DNA from: Magnolia sinica
Lineage: Eukaryota > Streptophyta > Magnoliopsida > Magnoliales > Magnoliaceae
Direction: 5' to 3'
Length of the DNA stretch: 64,000 nt
NCBI RefSeq assembly: GCF_029962835.1
Contig: NC_080588.1
Coordinates: 47,723,001-47,787,000, forward strand
Shown here: positions 11,787-23,310 of the stretch, in pieces
How positions within the stretch are numbered: position 1 is the stretch's first letter
Layout: every line of letters begins with the position of its first letter
The notes under the pieces: model-generated
What the model was told of the DNA's origin: nothing
The model's input: only the letters and a program-made list of their open reading frames with translations
Databases searched by the model: none
Program-made: the position numbers and the translations under genes

Positions 11787-12780
11787 GGGCCTGTTTGGAT
11801 GCCTGTAAGTTGGGTAAATGGGAAGTGACTTACAGGGAAGTCACTTACAGGTGGTGTTTGGGGGAGAAAATTCACCTGTAAGTCACTTACAGGCAAATCT
11901 ACCAAAAAACTGCAGGACGATGGGGGTGAGAAGTCACTTCCCTGTAAGCCACTTACAGGCTCAACGGTCAGATTTTTAAAAAGAGAGGAAGAAGGAGAAA
12001 CGCACTCTCCCTCTTGCAATCTCTCTCTCTCCCTCTCTGCAATCTCTCTCTGTCTGCAACGACCGCCCTCCCTCTCTACTCCTCCCAAACGGTAGGGTTT
12101 GATCGCAACGTTTCCTTTTATCTGCTTTGAAAACGGGAGTGAATTAGGTGTTACTCGTACATGGCCATGCTCACCTGTGCATGTGCGCACCTTTCCACAC
12201 GTGTCATAGGCCTCTAATCTAAACGGTCCATGTGATGAAACATCCCATTAAACCATCGGGGACTAATTTTCACCCCGATCTAAAACTCTGGTAGGCCATA
12301 GAAAAGTGAGATGAAAATCAAGAGAGAAAACTGTTTTCTTTTACCATGGTCCGCGAAAGTGTTCGATCAATGTAAAAGTTGAGCCCTTGAGGTTTCACGG
12401 GGTGGTTCATCATGTGGACCTGGGATTTTGAGCTAACCTCACGTATTATGAGTTCTCAAAAAGTTCTCACAGGAACTTGTGCCCACTCTAGCTCAGTTGA
12501 GCATTTTGACTGAAGGGATTGATCTCCACCGTAATTTATGTATTTGATCCAGCCCGTCCATCCATCTTGTTTACTATGGATGGTTTAAAGTAAGATATGT
12601 CCAGTGATATATATATAATGGTACAATGTACACTCATCAGATGGCTAGTTTGTTTAATGGAGGTTACCTTTATTCATCATCCATTCATTAGTTGGTCGCA
12701 CCAGGAATGTATTCTGGATCATTAGAAGGTGGGTGCACCTACATCGCATGCTACTTTGTTGCTGCCGTCATTTAAGAACA

Positions 12781-12789
12781 AACTGCCAA
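12781..12789. other. Left 9-bp target-site duplication of the MULE
   Basis: 'aactgccaa' directly abuts the terminal repeat and recurs exactly at 30109-30117. Confidence 0.92.
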
Positions 12790-12830
12790 GAGAAATTTCC
12801 AACTGTACGACCCATTTATGGCCCATTTAC
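12790..12830 (+). repeat. MULE left terminal inverted repeat
   Basis: It begins 'gagaaatttccaactgtacg' and ends 'ggcccatttac'. It differs from the right repeat at one base (tacg against tatg). Weaker matches such as 'cctcccca' and 'cccaaagg' continue inward to about 12,890. Confidence 0.92.
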
Positions 12831-13652
12831 CGGCCTAGGCCCACGTCATTTTGCCTCCCCAAGATACTCCGACTTGCCAAAGGCCAAAAATAACCTTGCC
12901 ATATCAATTTCACTCCATTCTCTCCTTTACACTCAAATACACGTATGGACTCACCTGTGTCATCCTTATTTCTTATTTTCACCCATTTTCTTCGCCAAAT
13001 CTTCATATAATCTCCATCATACTATTACATGACATCTTCCATGTTGCATTCTGCTCAACCCTAAGTGCATCCTTTTTTTTGAGAGGACGCCAATGCATTG
13101 ATAAACGTGAAATCTTAAAGACCTTTCTCTGAAGAACTTGTTTCACATCATTGCACTCTTATTCTTTTTATCGAACACAGATTTCACTGAAATTTAAATT
13201 CTAGGGAGTGATTGGAGTTCGCGGTCAATTACCTTGAAGTTTGAATTCTAGGTAAATTCTAAAGTGTTTATCAATTCAGTTTGTGGTCAATTTCCAATGG
13301 TCAATTTCATGCATTGCTAAGTCAATTTTACGTGGCTATCCAATAAACTTGAAGAAGTTCGCAGTCAATTTGACGAAGTGTCGAGGTCAATTTCACTTAG
13401 TTCCCGGTCAATATATTGAATTGATCGGTCAACTTCATGCACTACTTGGTCAATTTCACGCATTTTACCAGTCAAATTGTAGTGCATTTTTGTAATACGA
13501 CTATGAATTTGTAGTGCATTTTTGTAATACGATTGTGAATTTGTAGTGCATTTTTTTGTAATACGACTGTGAATGTTATATATTTGATGCATTTGTTGCT
13601 TTCTTTGAAATTGCGAATTTCTTACCACTACGATTCAAATTTCCAATAAGAC
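12831..13652 (+). repeat. MULE left subterminal region with irregular 'gtcaatt' words
   Basis: About 12,865-13,140 (with 'ttgccatatcaatttcactc' and 'gagaggacgc') recurs at 15,789-16,045 and, diverged, at about 43,860-44,110. From 13,230 the words 'ggtcaattt' recur irregularly, an apparent degenerate start of the minisatellite. Three short copies of 'tttgtagtgcatttttgtaa' follow near 13,485-13,560. Confidence 0.7.
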
Positions 13653-14667
13653 ATTCATTTCATGGTCAATAACTTCATTTCGTGGTCAATCCCCTTCACT
13701 TCACGATCAATTCTTTGCATTTCATGGTCAATTCCTTTCACTTCACGGTCAATTTCATGCATTTCACGGTCAATTCCATGCATTTCACGGTCAATTACGG
13801 CAATTCTCTTTCACTTCATGGTCAATTCAATTCATTTCACGGTCAATCCCCTCCACTTCACGGTCAATTCCATGCATTTCACGGTCAATTCCTTTCACTT
13901 CATGGTCAATTCTCTTCATTTCACCTTCAATTCCATTCATTTCATGGTCAATTCCGGCCATTCCCCTTCACTTCACGGTTAATTCAATTCATTTCACAGT
14001 CAATCCCTTTCACTTCACAGTCAATTCCATGCATTTCATGGTCAATTCACTTCACTTCATGGTCAATTCGATGCATTTCACGGTCAATTCACTTCACTTC
14101 ACGGTCAATTCCAAGCATTTCACGGTCAAATCCGGCGATTTCACTTCACTTCACGGTCAATTCCAAGTATTTCACGGTCAAATCCGTCGATTTCACTTCA
14201 CTTCACGGTCAATTCGATGCATTTCACGGTCAATTCACTTCACTTACTGGTCAATTCCAAGCATTTCACAGTCAAATCCGACGATTTCACTTCACTTCAT
14301 GGTCAATTCGATGCATTTCACGGTCAATTTACTTCACTTCACAGTCAATTCCATGCATTTCACGATCAATTCACTTCACTTCACAGTCAATTCCATGCAT
14401 TTCACGGTCAATTCACTTCTCTTCATGGTCAATTCCAAGCATTTCATGGTCAAATCCAGCGATTTCACTTCACTTCACGGTTAATTTGATGCATTTCATG
14501 GTCAATTCACTTCACTTCACGGTCAATTCGATGCATTTTACGGTCAATTCACTTCTCTTCACAGTCAATTCCATGCATTTCACAATCAATTCGCTTCACT
14601 TCACAGTCAATTCCATTATATGATATTAGGGTCAATTCACTTTACTTCATGGTCAATTCCATGAAGT
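13653..14667 (+). repeat. Minisatellite array A (21-bp unit, about 1 kb)
   Basis: Units follow TTCACGGTCAATTCNNNNCAY with a 21-bp period. They often alternate two versions ('..catgcat' and '..ctttcac'), giving a 42-bp dimer. Some units carry the variant 'ggtcaaatccggcgatttc'. Because 21 is a multiple of three, all + frames stay open for long stretches. The array lies upstream of the MURA gene and points the same way. Confidence 0.95.
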
Positions 14668-15167
14668 GGAGATTGGAGAATGGAGAAAGAGTTTGCAAAA
14701 GAAGCTCATAAGCAACCACTCCTAAAGTAATGTCTTTGGATATATTTTCTTATTTGTGTTACTCCTCTCTCATGGCTTTTAGCTATGACATTGTCATGGA
14801 TTACTTGCTTATCAAGGAATGGAAAACAACTATTCCTTGGAAGTTGCATTTGTAAACAATGCCATTTATAAAATCAACTGTTGGAAACACCTTTCCAACC
14901 ACATAAGCATTGAAAACCAACACCTTGACATCATGTGCTAGCCTTAATAAAAGATTAATTTTCATATGAACTTCATGCTTCTATTCCACATAAAAAAAAA
15001 GCTGCAACTAAGTACAGCATGGAATATCATCTCTGAGCTGATGCACAAACAATACCTAAACTGGTACAATGGTTGACACCTATAGGGAAAGCCTGAAATG
15101 GTATTGCCATGTAAACTAGTACAGCGGTTGACACCCATGGCAGATCTGAATATGAACCACACACCCC
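14656..15167 (+). repeat. Block B, inverted duplicate of 24047-24398
   Basis: Sequence from 'ccatgaagtggagattggag' to 'ctgaatatgaaccacacac' recurs in reverse complement at 24398-24047 at high identity. The left copy has 161 extra bases (14775-14935) bounded by 'catg' on both sides. These were either lost from the right copy by microhomology deletion or gained here. The block is non-coding. Confidence 0.9.
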
Positions 15168-15170
15168 AAA

Positions 15171-15356
15171 TTTTATAGCTGAAATGGTATTGCCACCTGG
15201 CTTTATAGATGAACCTTCATTGAGAAAGCCTTCTGCAGCCCGCTGATTCTCTTTTATCTGAGAAGATGAACTCATACTAGATTCTTCAAGGACATGTGAT
15301 TTGCCACCAGCTTCTGCTAAAACCCTAAATACCCGCTTATGTTCGTAATGAATATC
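15171..15356 (-). pseudogene. Candidate captured host exon (unidentified)
   Basis: On the minus strand an acceptor-like 'ctgtag' (15362-15357) is followed by an open frame of about 62 codons. It contains DIHYEHKRVFRVLAEAGGKS, SSSSQIKENQRAAEGFLNEG and GGNTISAIKFG, and stops at a donor-like 'gtgtgtgg'. Codon use and composition look like ordinary plant coding sequence, unlike the flanking arrays. I do not recognise the protein. MULEs commonly carry such transduplicated exons. The counterpart block at 24 kb lacks this exon. Confidence 0.35.
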
Positions 15357-15431
15357 CTACAGTTTGATAAATCAAAGCAACTTTATGAGTAGAAAGTAGC
15401 TGATATTGACCCCAGTCTACAAGAGATAAGA

Positions 15432-15788
15432 GTCACGGTCAATTCCCTTCACTTCACTTCACGTTCATTTCCAATCATTTCACAATCATTTCCGGTCATT
15501 CCCCTTCACTTCACGGTCATTTCCATGCACTTCACGGTCAATTCGCTTCACTTCACGGTCATTTCCATGCACTTCATGGTCAATTCCCTTCACTTCATGG
15601 TCATTTCCAATCATTTCACGGTCATTTCCGGTCATTCCCCTTTACTTCACAGTCATTTCCATGCACTTCACGGTCAATTCCCTTCACTTCACGGTCAATT
15701 CCCTTCACTTTACGGTCAATTCCCTTCACTTTACGGTCATTTCCATGCACTTCACGGTCAATTCCCTTCACTTCACGGTCATTTCCAG
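15432..15788 (+). repeat. Minisatellite array C (21-bp unit)
   Basis: Same family as array A, mostly as dimers of 'ttcacggtcatttccatgca' and 'ttcacggtcaattcccttca' versions. It points towards the MURA gene. Confidence 0.93.
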
Positions 15789-16045
15789 GCGTATGGACGA
15801 CTTGCCAAAGGTCGAAAATGCCCTTGCCATATCAATTTCACTCCATTCTCTCCTTTATGCCCAAATACACGTCCGGACTCACCTGTATCATCCCTATTTT
15901 CTCCATCATACTATTACATGACATCTTCCATGTTGCATTCTGCTCAACCCTAAGTGCATCCTTTTTTCTGAGAGGACGCTAATGCATTGATAAATGTGAA
16001 ATCTTGAAGACTTTTCTCTGAAGAACGTGTTTCACATCCACGAAA
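15789..16045 (+). repeat. Internal copy of the MULE subterminal region
   Basis: From 'gacgacttgccaaaggtcg' to 'gaagaacgtgtttcacatc' this segment matches about 12,865-13,150 in the same orientation, including 'ttgccatatcaatttcactc' and 'tgcattctgctcaaccctaa'. The terminal repeat itself is absent. It lacks about 30 bp found in the outer copy after 'catcc'. It suggests that the left arm of a second MULE was joined here. Confidence 0.88.
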
Positions 16046-16084
16046 GGAAACAATTACCTTAATTCTTATACCGTTGAAAATTAT

Positions 16085-16400
16085 TTCCTTAACTGGGCCC
16101 ACATTGATGTGCTTTCATCATCTAACCCGTCCATAGGGTCACATAGACATGGATAAGGGGAAAACACAAATATTAGCTATATGCAAAAAATTTAAAGGCC
16201 CCAAAAAGTTTTTAATGGTAGGTGTTTGATTCCCGTTGTTTCCTATGGTGTGGTCCACTTCAGCTTTGGATCTGCTCCATTTTTTTGCTCATGCCCTAAA
16301 TTCAGGTAGCATAACAAATGAGCGGTGTGGATACGTCACATACATCACGGTGGGCCCCACATTGATTTTGTAAATTCCTCGATTTAAGTGTTAGAAAAGT
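16085..16400. repeat. Dispersed MITE-like repeat remnant
   Basis: Phrases 'tgggcccacattgatgtgc', 'aacccgtccat', 'tggtgtggtccacttcagc' and 'tcacggtgggccccacatt' identify a copy of the repeat family common in this window, lying between the duplicated subterminal region and the transposase. Confidence 0.65.
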
Positions 16401-16756
16401 TGTCACATCTACATTGGGAAAGATGTGGTAATTACCTAGGTGAATAATTGTTACCCATTTACATGGTAATTACAGTTGAGCCCAAAAATCAGACTGACCC
16501 ACTCACTTTGCAGTCATTTTCAATCACTTCAAGACCAAGAAGTGAGTGAAATTCATCACGAAGTGAGCATGATGCTGCCCTATAAGTGAGTGAAAATCAT
16601 CGTAAACTGAGTGACATATCTAAGAACTTTGAAAATCTGACCACTAAGTCGATCATATTTGAGATAATACAATGGTGGATTTCCTACTACTCGGTCAAAT
16701 CCACCTTATACATGTGAATACTTAACGAGTTATATTATGGTGTTTGTTTTCAGAAA

Positions 16757-19205
16757 ATGGCTTCGGTAATGATCATATGCTCATATGGTGGGGAGTTAGT
16801 TAGCGAAAATGATCGATACATGTACAAGGGTGGTTACTCGAAGTCTACTGCCATGGGAGTTGACACTACATATGAACAACTTGTATAAAAAATACACGGA
16901 GTTGTGAAGACTAGACTTGAGCATTATGATATAAGGTTGAAAGTACTGTACCCTTGCACAAACGAATCAGTCCCTCCAGCTATAATGGAAGACGATAAAG
17001 ATGTGAGAATGTTCCTGGTAGCGCAGCTGAAGCATCCAGATCACTACATCCCTCTATTCATCGAGACAACGCATCGTGTTAATGAGGCAGTACTCGAAGA
17101 CCCGGTGGCTTACAGTGCGTTCGAATATGACACCCCAGCTGTTGTAAGTTTGGGTGAGGAACATGGATGGAAATTTGAAGATATGACATCACCTTCACAG
17201 GTTCCTCTAAGCAATACTCCAATACTCGAGCCGGCTTAGACATTAAACTTCATAACAAGTTGAGTGAGTGCATTGGCTGATGTGAACCTCAGAAGTGAAT
17301 ATGCGGCATCACCTTCATTTACAAGAGTAGACTTGCCCTCAACATCTAACGCTAGAAACATATGGAGAAGCGACATTCCAATGCCCGAACAGGCTCGAAC
17401 ATCGGACTTCACCTTCAGGTTTCCCATTGTGCCTTTCGAGGATGCTGGTTTCACCAATGCAGATCTGTCACTGTATTCATATCCACTTGATGACCCGATT
17501 GATATAGTCGTTTACCAAACATTTAAGGACACGAGCCGGTGTAAGTATGTTTTGAGCCAATTTGCAATTCACAACAACTTTTAATATAATGTCCTGTATT
17601 CCACATCAAAGAAATTTACCGTGGCATGTATGAAAGATAAGTGTGAATGGAGGGTACATACATCTAGGGTGAATGAAGCGGGGATATTCAAGATTAAGAC
17701 TTACAGGTCCATATACATGTGGAATGTCACGAATGAAGAACGATCATCGGCAAGCAAGCAGTAAGCTGGTCAGTGAACTGGTTGTCAATCGCATTGAGCA
17801 GCGCCTGGGGTTAAGACCGAAGGACATTATATTCGCAATGCAAGAGAAATATAATATTGTTATTAGTTATAAGAAGGCATGGCGTGCTAAAGAAATTGCA
17901 ATCGATCGCGTAATGGGGTCTTATGAAAACTCTTACAAAGAACTCCTGATGTACTTGCATGAGTTGAGGACGGCGAACCCAGGCACATTGACTTCCCTGC
18001 TTGTGAATTGACAGATGATGAGGTTCGAGAGATGTTTTGTTGCGTTTGGATAATGTGTCAGAAGTTTTCAAACATCTCTGCGAAGGGTCTTGGCCGTTAA
18101 CGGGACACATCTAAAAGGTAAGTACAAGGGTATTTTGTTCATTGCCATGGCTTTGGATCGCGACAATCATATCTTTCCAATCATTTTTGGGATCAGAGAA
18201 TTAGATAACAACAGCAGTTGGAACTGGTTCCTTACCTACTTCAGCGATTCATTAGGGGATCCACCTGGTCTTGTGATCATATCAGACCGGCATAAAGGTC
18301 TAATGAAAGAAGTTCCCCAGGTCTTTCAAGCAGCAATCCATGGCTACTGCGCATACCACATATACTGAAACTTGGTGGACACGTTCAAAGACAAGTCATT
18401 AGAAATGTACTATTGGCAAGCTATAAAGACTTGTAGGAGGGCTGAGTTTAAAAAGTTAATGCATGATATCGAATTTGTCAAGCCCCCAGTACATGTATGG
18501 CTGAGGGAAATAGGGTATGAAAAGTGGACATCTTCGCATTTTTCAAAAAAAAGATTCAATCTGGTCACTACAAACATAGCTGAGTATGTTAATGCTCTAT
18601 TCAAAGAAGCACGAGAATATCTTGTGACTATGTTGATAACGACCGTCAGAATGAAAATTTAAGAGATGTTTTATAAGAGAAAAGAATCAACATTATTATT
18701 CATTGAATCGTTGACACCGTGGGCCGAGAAACAATTAAAGGATCTCATACCGAAGGCATGTGATGTTCATTGCTACGCAATTTCTCGGGATGAATACTAT
18801 ATTGTGGGAGACTACAATGATACCGTCAAGCTAAACAATCTTTCATGTACATGTCGCAAGTTTGAAGTAAAAGGATTGCCTTGTTGTCATGTTCTTTCAG
18901 CATGTATAAACTATAATCTTCCTCATTATTCATATTGCTCTCAGTTTTACACAGTGAGGAATTACCAGATTACGTATGAAGCTTTCGTCTACCCAGTACG
19001 AGACAAGAGTCAATGGAAAATTTCTTTCAGATTCAAGGAGTATTCTTCAAGTATCAAGCCCCCACTACAGACGAGGTCAGCTGGAAGACCGAAGAAGGCA
19101 TGAATCCTTTCCCATGGAGAGGAACGAGAAATAAAAATATGCGGACGTTACAAACAAACAGGGCATAATCGTCGAAGTTACAAATTTTCAATACCTCTAG
19201 AATAA
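16757..19205 (+). pseudogene. mudrA-like: MURA-type MULE transposase, copy 1
   Basis: Start ATG 16757 lies just after 'tttgttttcag', suggesting a 5' leader intron. Read with corrections the frame covers 816 codons. In order it has an N-terminal domain (MASVMIICSYGGELVSEND), a MuDR DNA-binding region (about 258-330, FKDTSRCKYVLSQFAIHNNF), a MULE transposase domain with VIISDRHKGLMKEV, a SWIM zinc finger (CTCRKFEVKGLPCCH) and a C-terminal zinc knuckle. It is dead. Stops lie at 16886, 17237, about 17262, 17582, 18009, 18048, 18366, 18660 and 19101, with a 2-bp deletion near 17,705. The first catalytic Asp of the DGTHLKG motif is Asn, and knuckle cysteines are Tyr. Copy 2 (45838-48286) has the same 2449-bp length with different lesions. 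Confidence 0.92.
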
Positions 19206-19323
19206 TGTAATTTGAAGTGTATATTTTGTAATATGAATGTGAATGTTATACATTTTTTGTAATACAACTATGAATATTATACATTTCTTATACTACATGT
19301 GCTGGTTTCATTGAAATTACGAA

Positions 19324-19632
19324 TTCCCTTCACTTCACGGTCGATTCCATGCATTTCACGGTCATTTCCATGCATTTTGCGGTCATTTCCCTTCACTTCA
19401 CGATCATTTCCATGCATTTCACAGTCAATTTCCTTCACTTCATGGTCAATTCAATGCATTTCATGGTCAATTTCCTTCCCTTCACAGTCAATTCCACACA
19501 TTTCGCTGTCAAATTCCTTTACTTTACGGTCAATTCAATGCATTTCATAGTCAATTTCCTTCATTTCACGGTCAATTCAATGTATTTCACGGTCATTTCA
19601 ATGCATTTCACATTCAATTCAATGCATTCTAA
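19324..19632 (+). repeat. Minisatellite array downstream of MURA copy 1
   Basis: Same 21-bp family ('ttcacggtcatttccatgca', 'ttcacggtcaattcaatgca'), on the + strand, about 120 bp after the transposase stop. It closes the array-gene-array arrangement. Confidence 0.92.
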
Positions 19633-20757
19633 CTTATGCATGTATTAAGTACAAAAGTCGTGTATTTCACATGTTTCTGGGCAACTTGTGTACTGAATGG
19701 CTTGTTGAATCAAAATGACCTTATGTAAAATCTTTAGGTGTTTTCTATTTGATGAATCGACTATCCTGATTTTTGGGCTAGGGCGCATTCACCTTGGGTC
19801 CAACCATTCACAGCCAAGAGCATGCCAACATGGCTTATTTGAACTGCTTGTGTTTGATGTTTGCAGATGGGCACTTTCAATGGGGGGTTTTTGTGATGAA
19901 CAAACTCTATGATGATGTTTATGAGTAATTATAATGAGAAAGTAGCCACATCCAATTTCAGTTCTATTCTTGCAATTTGGTTATTTCGAATTTGCATTTG
20001 GATGAGCCATAGCTTGGAGGGCGGCTTTCTGAGGGACTTCCAACTGTCGTGTACATGTGAGTCCCATAGTTTATCCAAGCAATTAATCTGATGGGCCTCA
20101 TCATGAATAGAACATGACCACCAAAACTCCTCCATTGGTAAGCTCTTTAACATTTCCATTGTTTGTGTGCAAATACATGGAAATAAAGGGAGTAGTTTGT
20201 GGGTCATAGCGGGCACTTAGTTTATGGGTCAAGACTTGCCAAGGCAGCGTTGAATTGGTCTAACTCGCTTAAGTGGGGGCCTTGCTAGCAAAATTCATTT
20301 TTAATGTCCTCCATTGTGAGTTAAACTTGATATTTCCTTTAAAGTTCTTTTAAGTAGTCTGATCCTTTTTCTTTTTCCTCTTTTTTGCATCGGTGTCTGG
20401 CAAATGGAGATTCAGCAGATCATTGATGAACACAATGCTGTTCTGGAGTCCGAAAAACATGAGTTTGAGTTGGAAAAGGATGTGGGGCCCACCAAAATGC
20501 GGGCAATACAAGCGACGCATATAATTTAAATTACATTGCTGAAAACCAAAATTATCATCATTCATTCATTCCAGAGAATAACCAAAATTACTACCCCAAG
20601 TTTGGGTAGTATAACAATATCTAAAAAAAAATAAGAAGCCCTTTACGGACATACAATATCCAAAAATACAAAATTTACAATTAACAACATTTTTCAACTA
20701 TTTCAACTACGCATCAGGCTGGGCTGAAGGACCGATACCGTGTAGCACGGTGTCATC
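19633..20757. other. Unassigned MULE interior
   Basis: I recognise no gene. A short run 'gatgtggggcccaccaaaa' near 20,480 resembles the dispersed repeat family. The frames present are short and show no domain. Confidence 0.4.
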
Positions 20758-21990
20758 TCATCTGCATGTGATCATCGACATCAGGTCCTCTAGCTTTTTC
20801 TCCACTCGCTCGACAGTTTCTTTCGTCGCAATCGTGATCTTCTGGAGCTGCAACAATCCTTCATCGTGCTGGCGAAGTCGTTCATCTTGCCAACAAAGAT
20901 GATATATAATTGAGGTTCAACGCTCTCGGTGGCCAACATGACAATGAGTATGTGGGATTGGTGAGAACGTCGGGTCACTGTGTTGGGGCCTCTCATCTCC
21001 AATCTCTGCTACCTCGGTGTCTATCGCTTTAGTCTCAGCTCCTTCAGCTTCGGTTTCGGCCATAGTATCAAGCAGAGCAGAAGAGGAAGCCGGTGTGTCA
21101 TGCAGAGCTATTCTTTTTATGTTTAATTTGGTAAATTTGCAAGGCTCTCAGGGACGATCAGTGGTGGCAAGCAATCCCACATGTCGAGACAATAAACAAA
21201 TAAGATCAGGGAATGGAATGTACACATCTCTGGTGGCTTGGATTGCTACAGCCAACTGATGCAACATGAGAGTAGGCAGAGACAGTTCAACTTTTTGGCT
21301 AATGGCATAGAGAATTCCCAACATGAATGGGGTAAGATCAGACCTGTTGGTGCCCCTGGGATAGACGTTTGTACAGAAAATTGCGTGAAGAATGCGAAAT
21401 TGTGGAGACATGTGGGTGCCACGCAGGGAGTTACCCCGATGCCAATGAATGTCTTAGCCATTGCAGAGATGTTTGGTAATTTGTGAACGAACTTCAAGTG
21501 AGTAGAAGTCATAGTCTGCAAAGCCTTGGGATTTTGTGGGAATTTCAAGTAACTGACTGATAATTGCAGGAGTGATGTGAGTTGTGGTTTGGCCAATGGT
21601 GACATCTATGGCCGGGGGGTCAGATACTGGGGAATGACAATAAGCTAAAAACCTGTATATTTGTTCATTCAGTGTCACTCCACCAAAGTCAAGCATACGA
21701 GACCAGCTAATGGCCTTGAGCATTGGTATAATGCCGTACATAACTAGACAAGACCTATCAACTTGTCTTTCATAGTCCATCTTCCTTGCCCTAAACTTTT
21801 GATATAGAGCCTCAGGAGGTGGGGGCACATCAAGGATTAGAAGTTTGGGTGGTGAATCGTTTCTAGGCAGTGGAGAGTCATTTTGGGTAGGTGGTTGAGC
21901 ATTTCTTCTCCTAACAACTGTTTTAGCACATTTTACCCTAGGATTGGAGGATTCTCCCTGATGAACCGATTTACCCTTCTCTTTTCCCAT
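20758..21990 (-). pseudogene. Plant mobile-element protein with Transposase_32-like domain
   Basis: Frame starts at 21990 (MGKEKGKSVHQGESSNPRVK) with a basic, proline-rich leader. A domain of the 'putative plant transposon protein' type (Transposase_32, PF20167, recalled from memory) follows: MDYERQVDRSCLVMYGIIPM, ITPAIISQLLEIPTK, then in another frame FRILHAIFCTNVYPRGTNRS and LTPFMLGILYAISQKVELSL. A C-terminal coiled-coil-like end (LRQHDEGLLQLQKITIATKE) reads to a stop at 20758-20760. At least two frame changes separate the parts, so it is a relic, or introns are present. Such proteins are gag-like or of unknown role. It lies between the two MULE genes and may be a nested insertion. Confidence 0.5.
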
Positions 21991-22257
21991 TTAGAGGAAT
22001 GGCCAGCGGATATTCTTAAAGAAACGAAATGGAAATGTAGGAGATTGAAGAAAGGGACAGCAAGTAGGGATGAACAGAAAAAGGAAAATGTAGGGGAATC
22101 TAGGGTTTTAATTGATTGAAGATCAAAGGGAATTTACCAACCTTAAAAGCTTCGGATTACGGCTCGAATGCACCTCCACCGACTTTTGGGAGTGGATGTG
22201 TCACAGTTGAAGAAGAAAGAAAAAGGGAAGGAATGAGGGGTAGTAGATGCAGCGTGA

Positions 22258-23310
22258 AATAAATACACGCAACAGTTCGATATATCGAACTTCAATCGAT
22301 ATATCGAAGGAGTCCAACGGTCGGGTAAAGGGTTTTTGGTTTTTTTTTTTTTTTTTGCAATCGAGTAAACTTCGAGATGTATCGAACATTCCTTAGATAT
22401 ATCGAATATTAGTCGATGTAATCAAAAATTCGTTAAAAAAGAATAGGTAGTCTCTGGACATTTTAAGACCTTTTTCGATATATCGAGTATGTTTCGATAT
22501 ATCGAAGCACAACATATCGAAATCGATTCGATCTATCGCAAAACACATAGAATTCTTTAGTTCGATATCATCAAAAAGGATTCGATGTTATCAGTAACTT
22601 ATGCCCAATGTCATCGATTGGAAATTGATAGAATCAAAGGGCACTTGGTAATTTTACCTTCGAAGTCATCAGTAGATCCAGTGTTTTTGTAATCGAGCAG
22701 AGTTCGATTGATATCGAAATAATCTTTGATATATCGAAAATCACTCGATATAATCGAAAAATCATTTTGAAAGAACATAATGTCTTTGGACAGTTTTGTA
22801 CATTTTTTGATATATCGGGTAGCATTCGATATATCGATCACAATGATATCGAAGTTATATCGATCTATCGAAGTGGAATTGTTGGTTTTAGCTTTGAAAA
22901 GAAGGTCTTTGTAATTGAATAGAATTCGATATATGTCAAAAATTCTTTGATATATCGACATATATTCGATATCATCGAAAATTCCCTGTAAATGAACATT
23001 TAGTCTCTGGACACTTCTGGACATTTTTTCGATATATCAAATATATATTGATATATCGAAGTATAGTATATCGAATTGACTTCGATATATCATGGTGAGC
23101 TCTATGTTTTTTAGTTACGATTACATCGAATCGTATTAGATGTCATCGATTGCTTATGTTTACGAACATTGAATAGGGCTCGATATTATCGATAATTCAT
23201 TTATAATTTCACGAGCTCTCTAGAGACCATTTCCATCATTTTAGATATATCGAATGGAATTTGATATATCGAAAATATAATATCGAATATGATTCGATAT
23301 ATCATTAAAG
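22258..23310. repeat. AT-rich array of TTCGATATATCGAA palindromes
   Basis: About one kilobase is filled with perfect and near-perfect copies of the dyad 'ttcgatatatcgaa' and pieces of it ('tcgatatc', 'atatcgaa'). A larger degenerate unit recurs at about 22,432, 22,762, 22,981 and 23,205. It is marked by 'agtctctggacatttt'-like strings followed by 'tttcgatatatcga'. Spacings are about 220-330 bp. Short frames here are by-products of the repeat. Confidence 0.85.

Noticed and set aside
11684..12190. 168-codon minus frame
   Set aside because: It runs across the Harbinger-type terminus and its 'ctgtaagtcacttac' subterminal repeats, has no domain, and includes a low-complexity ERERER run from a CT tract.
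13662..14623. Long + strand open frames (up to 313 codons) of MHFTVNS-type repeats over the minisatellites
   Set aside because: The 21-bp period is a multiple of three, so frames stay open automatically. Several overlapping frames are equally open and the same peptides appear at every array on whichever strand the unit reads.
13653..14667. CRISPR-like array
   Set aside because: Units are contiguous 21-mers without unique spacers, in a plant transposon context with no cas genes.
22611..23024. Minus frame of 137 codons rich in SIDRY/ISK
   Set aside because: It is a product of the TCGATATATCGAA array. Its composition follows the repeat and it shows no domain.
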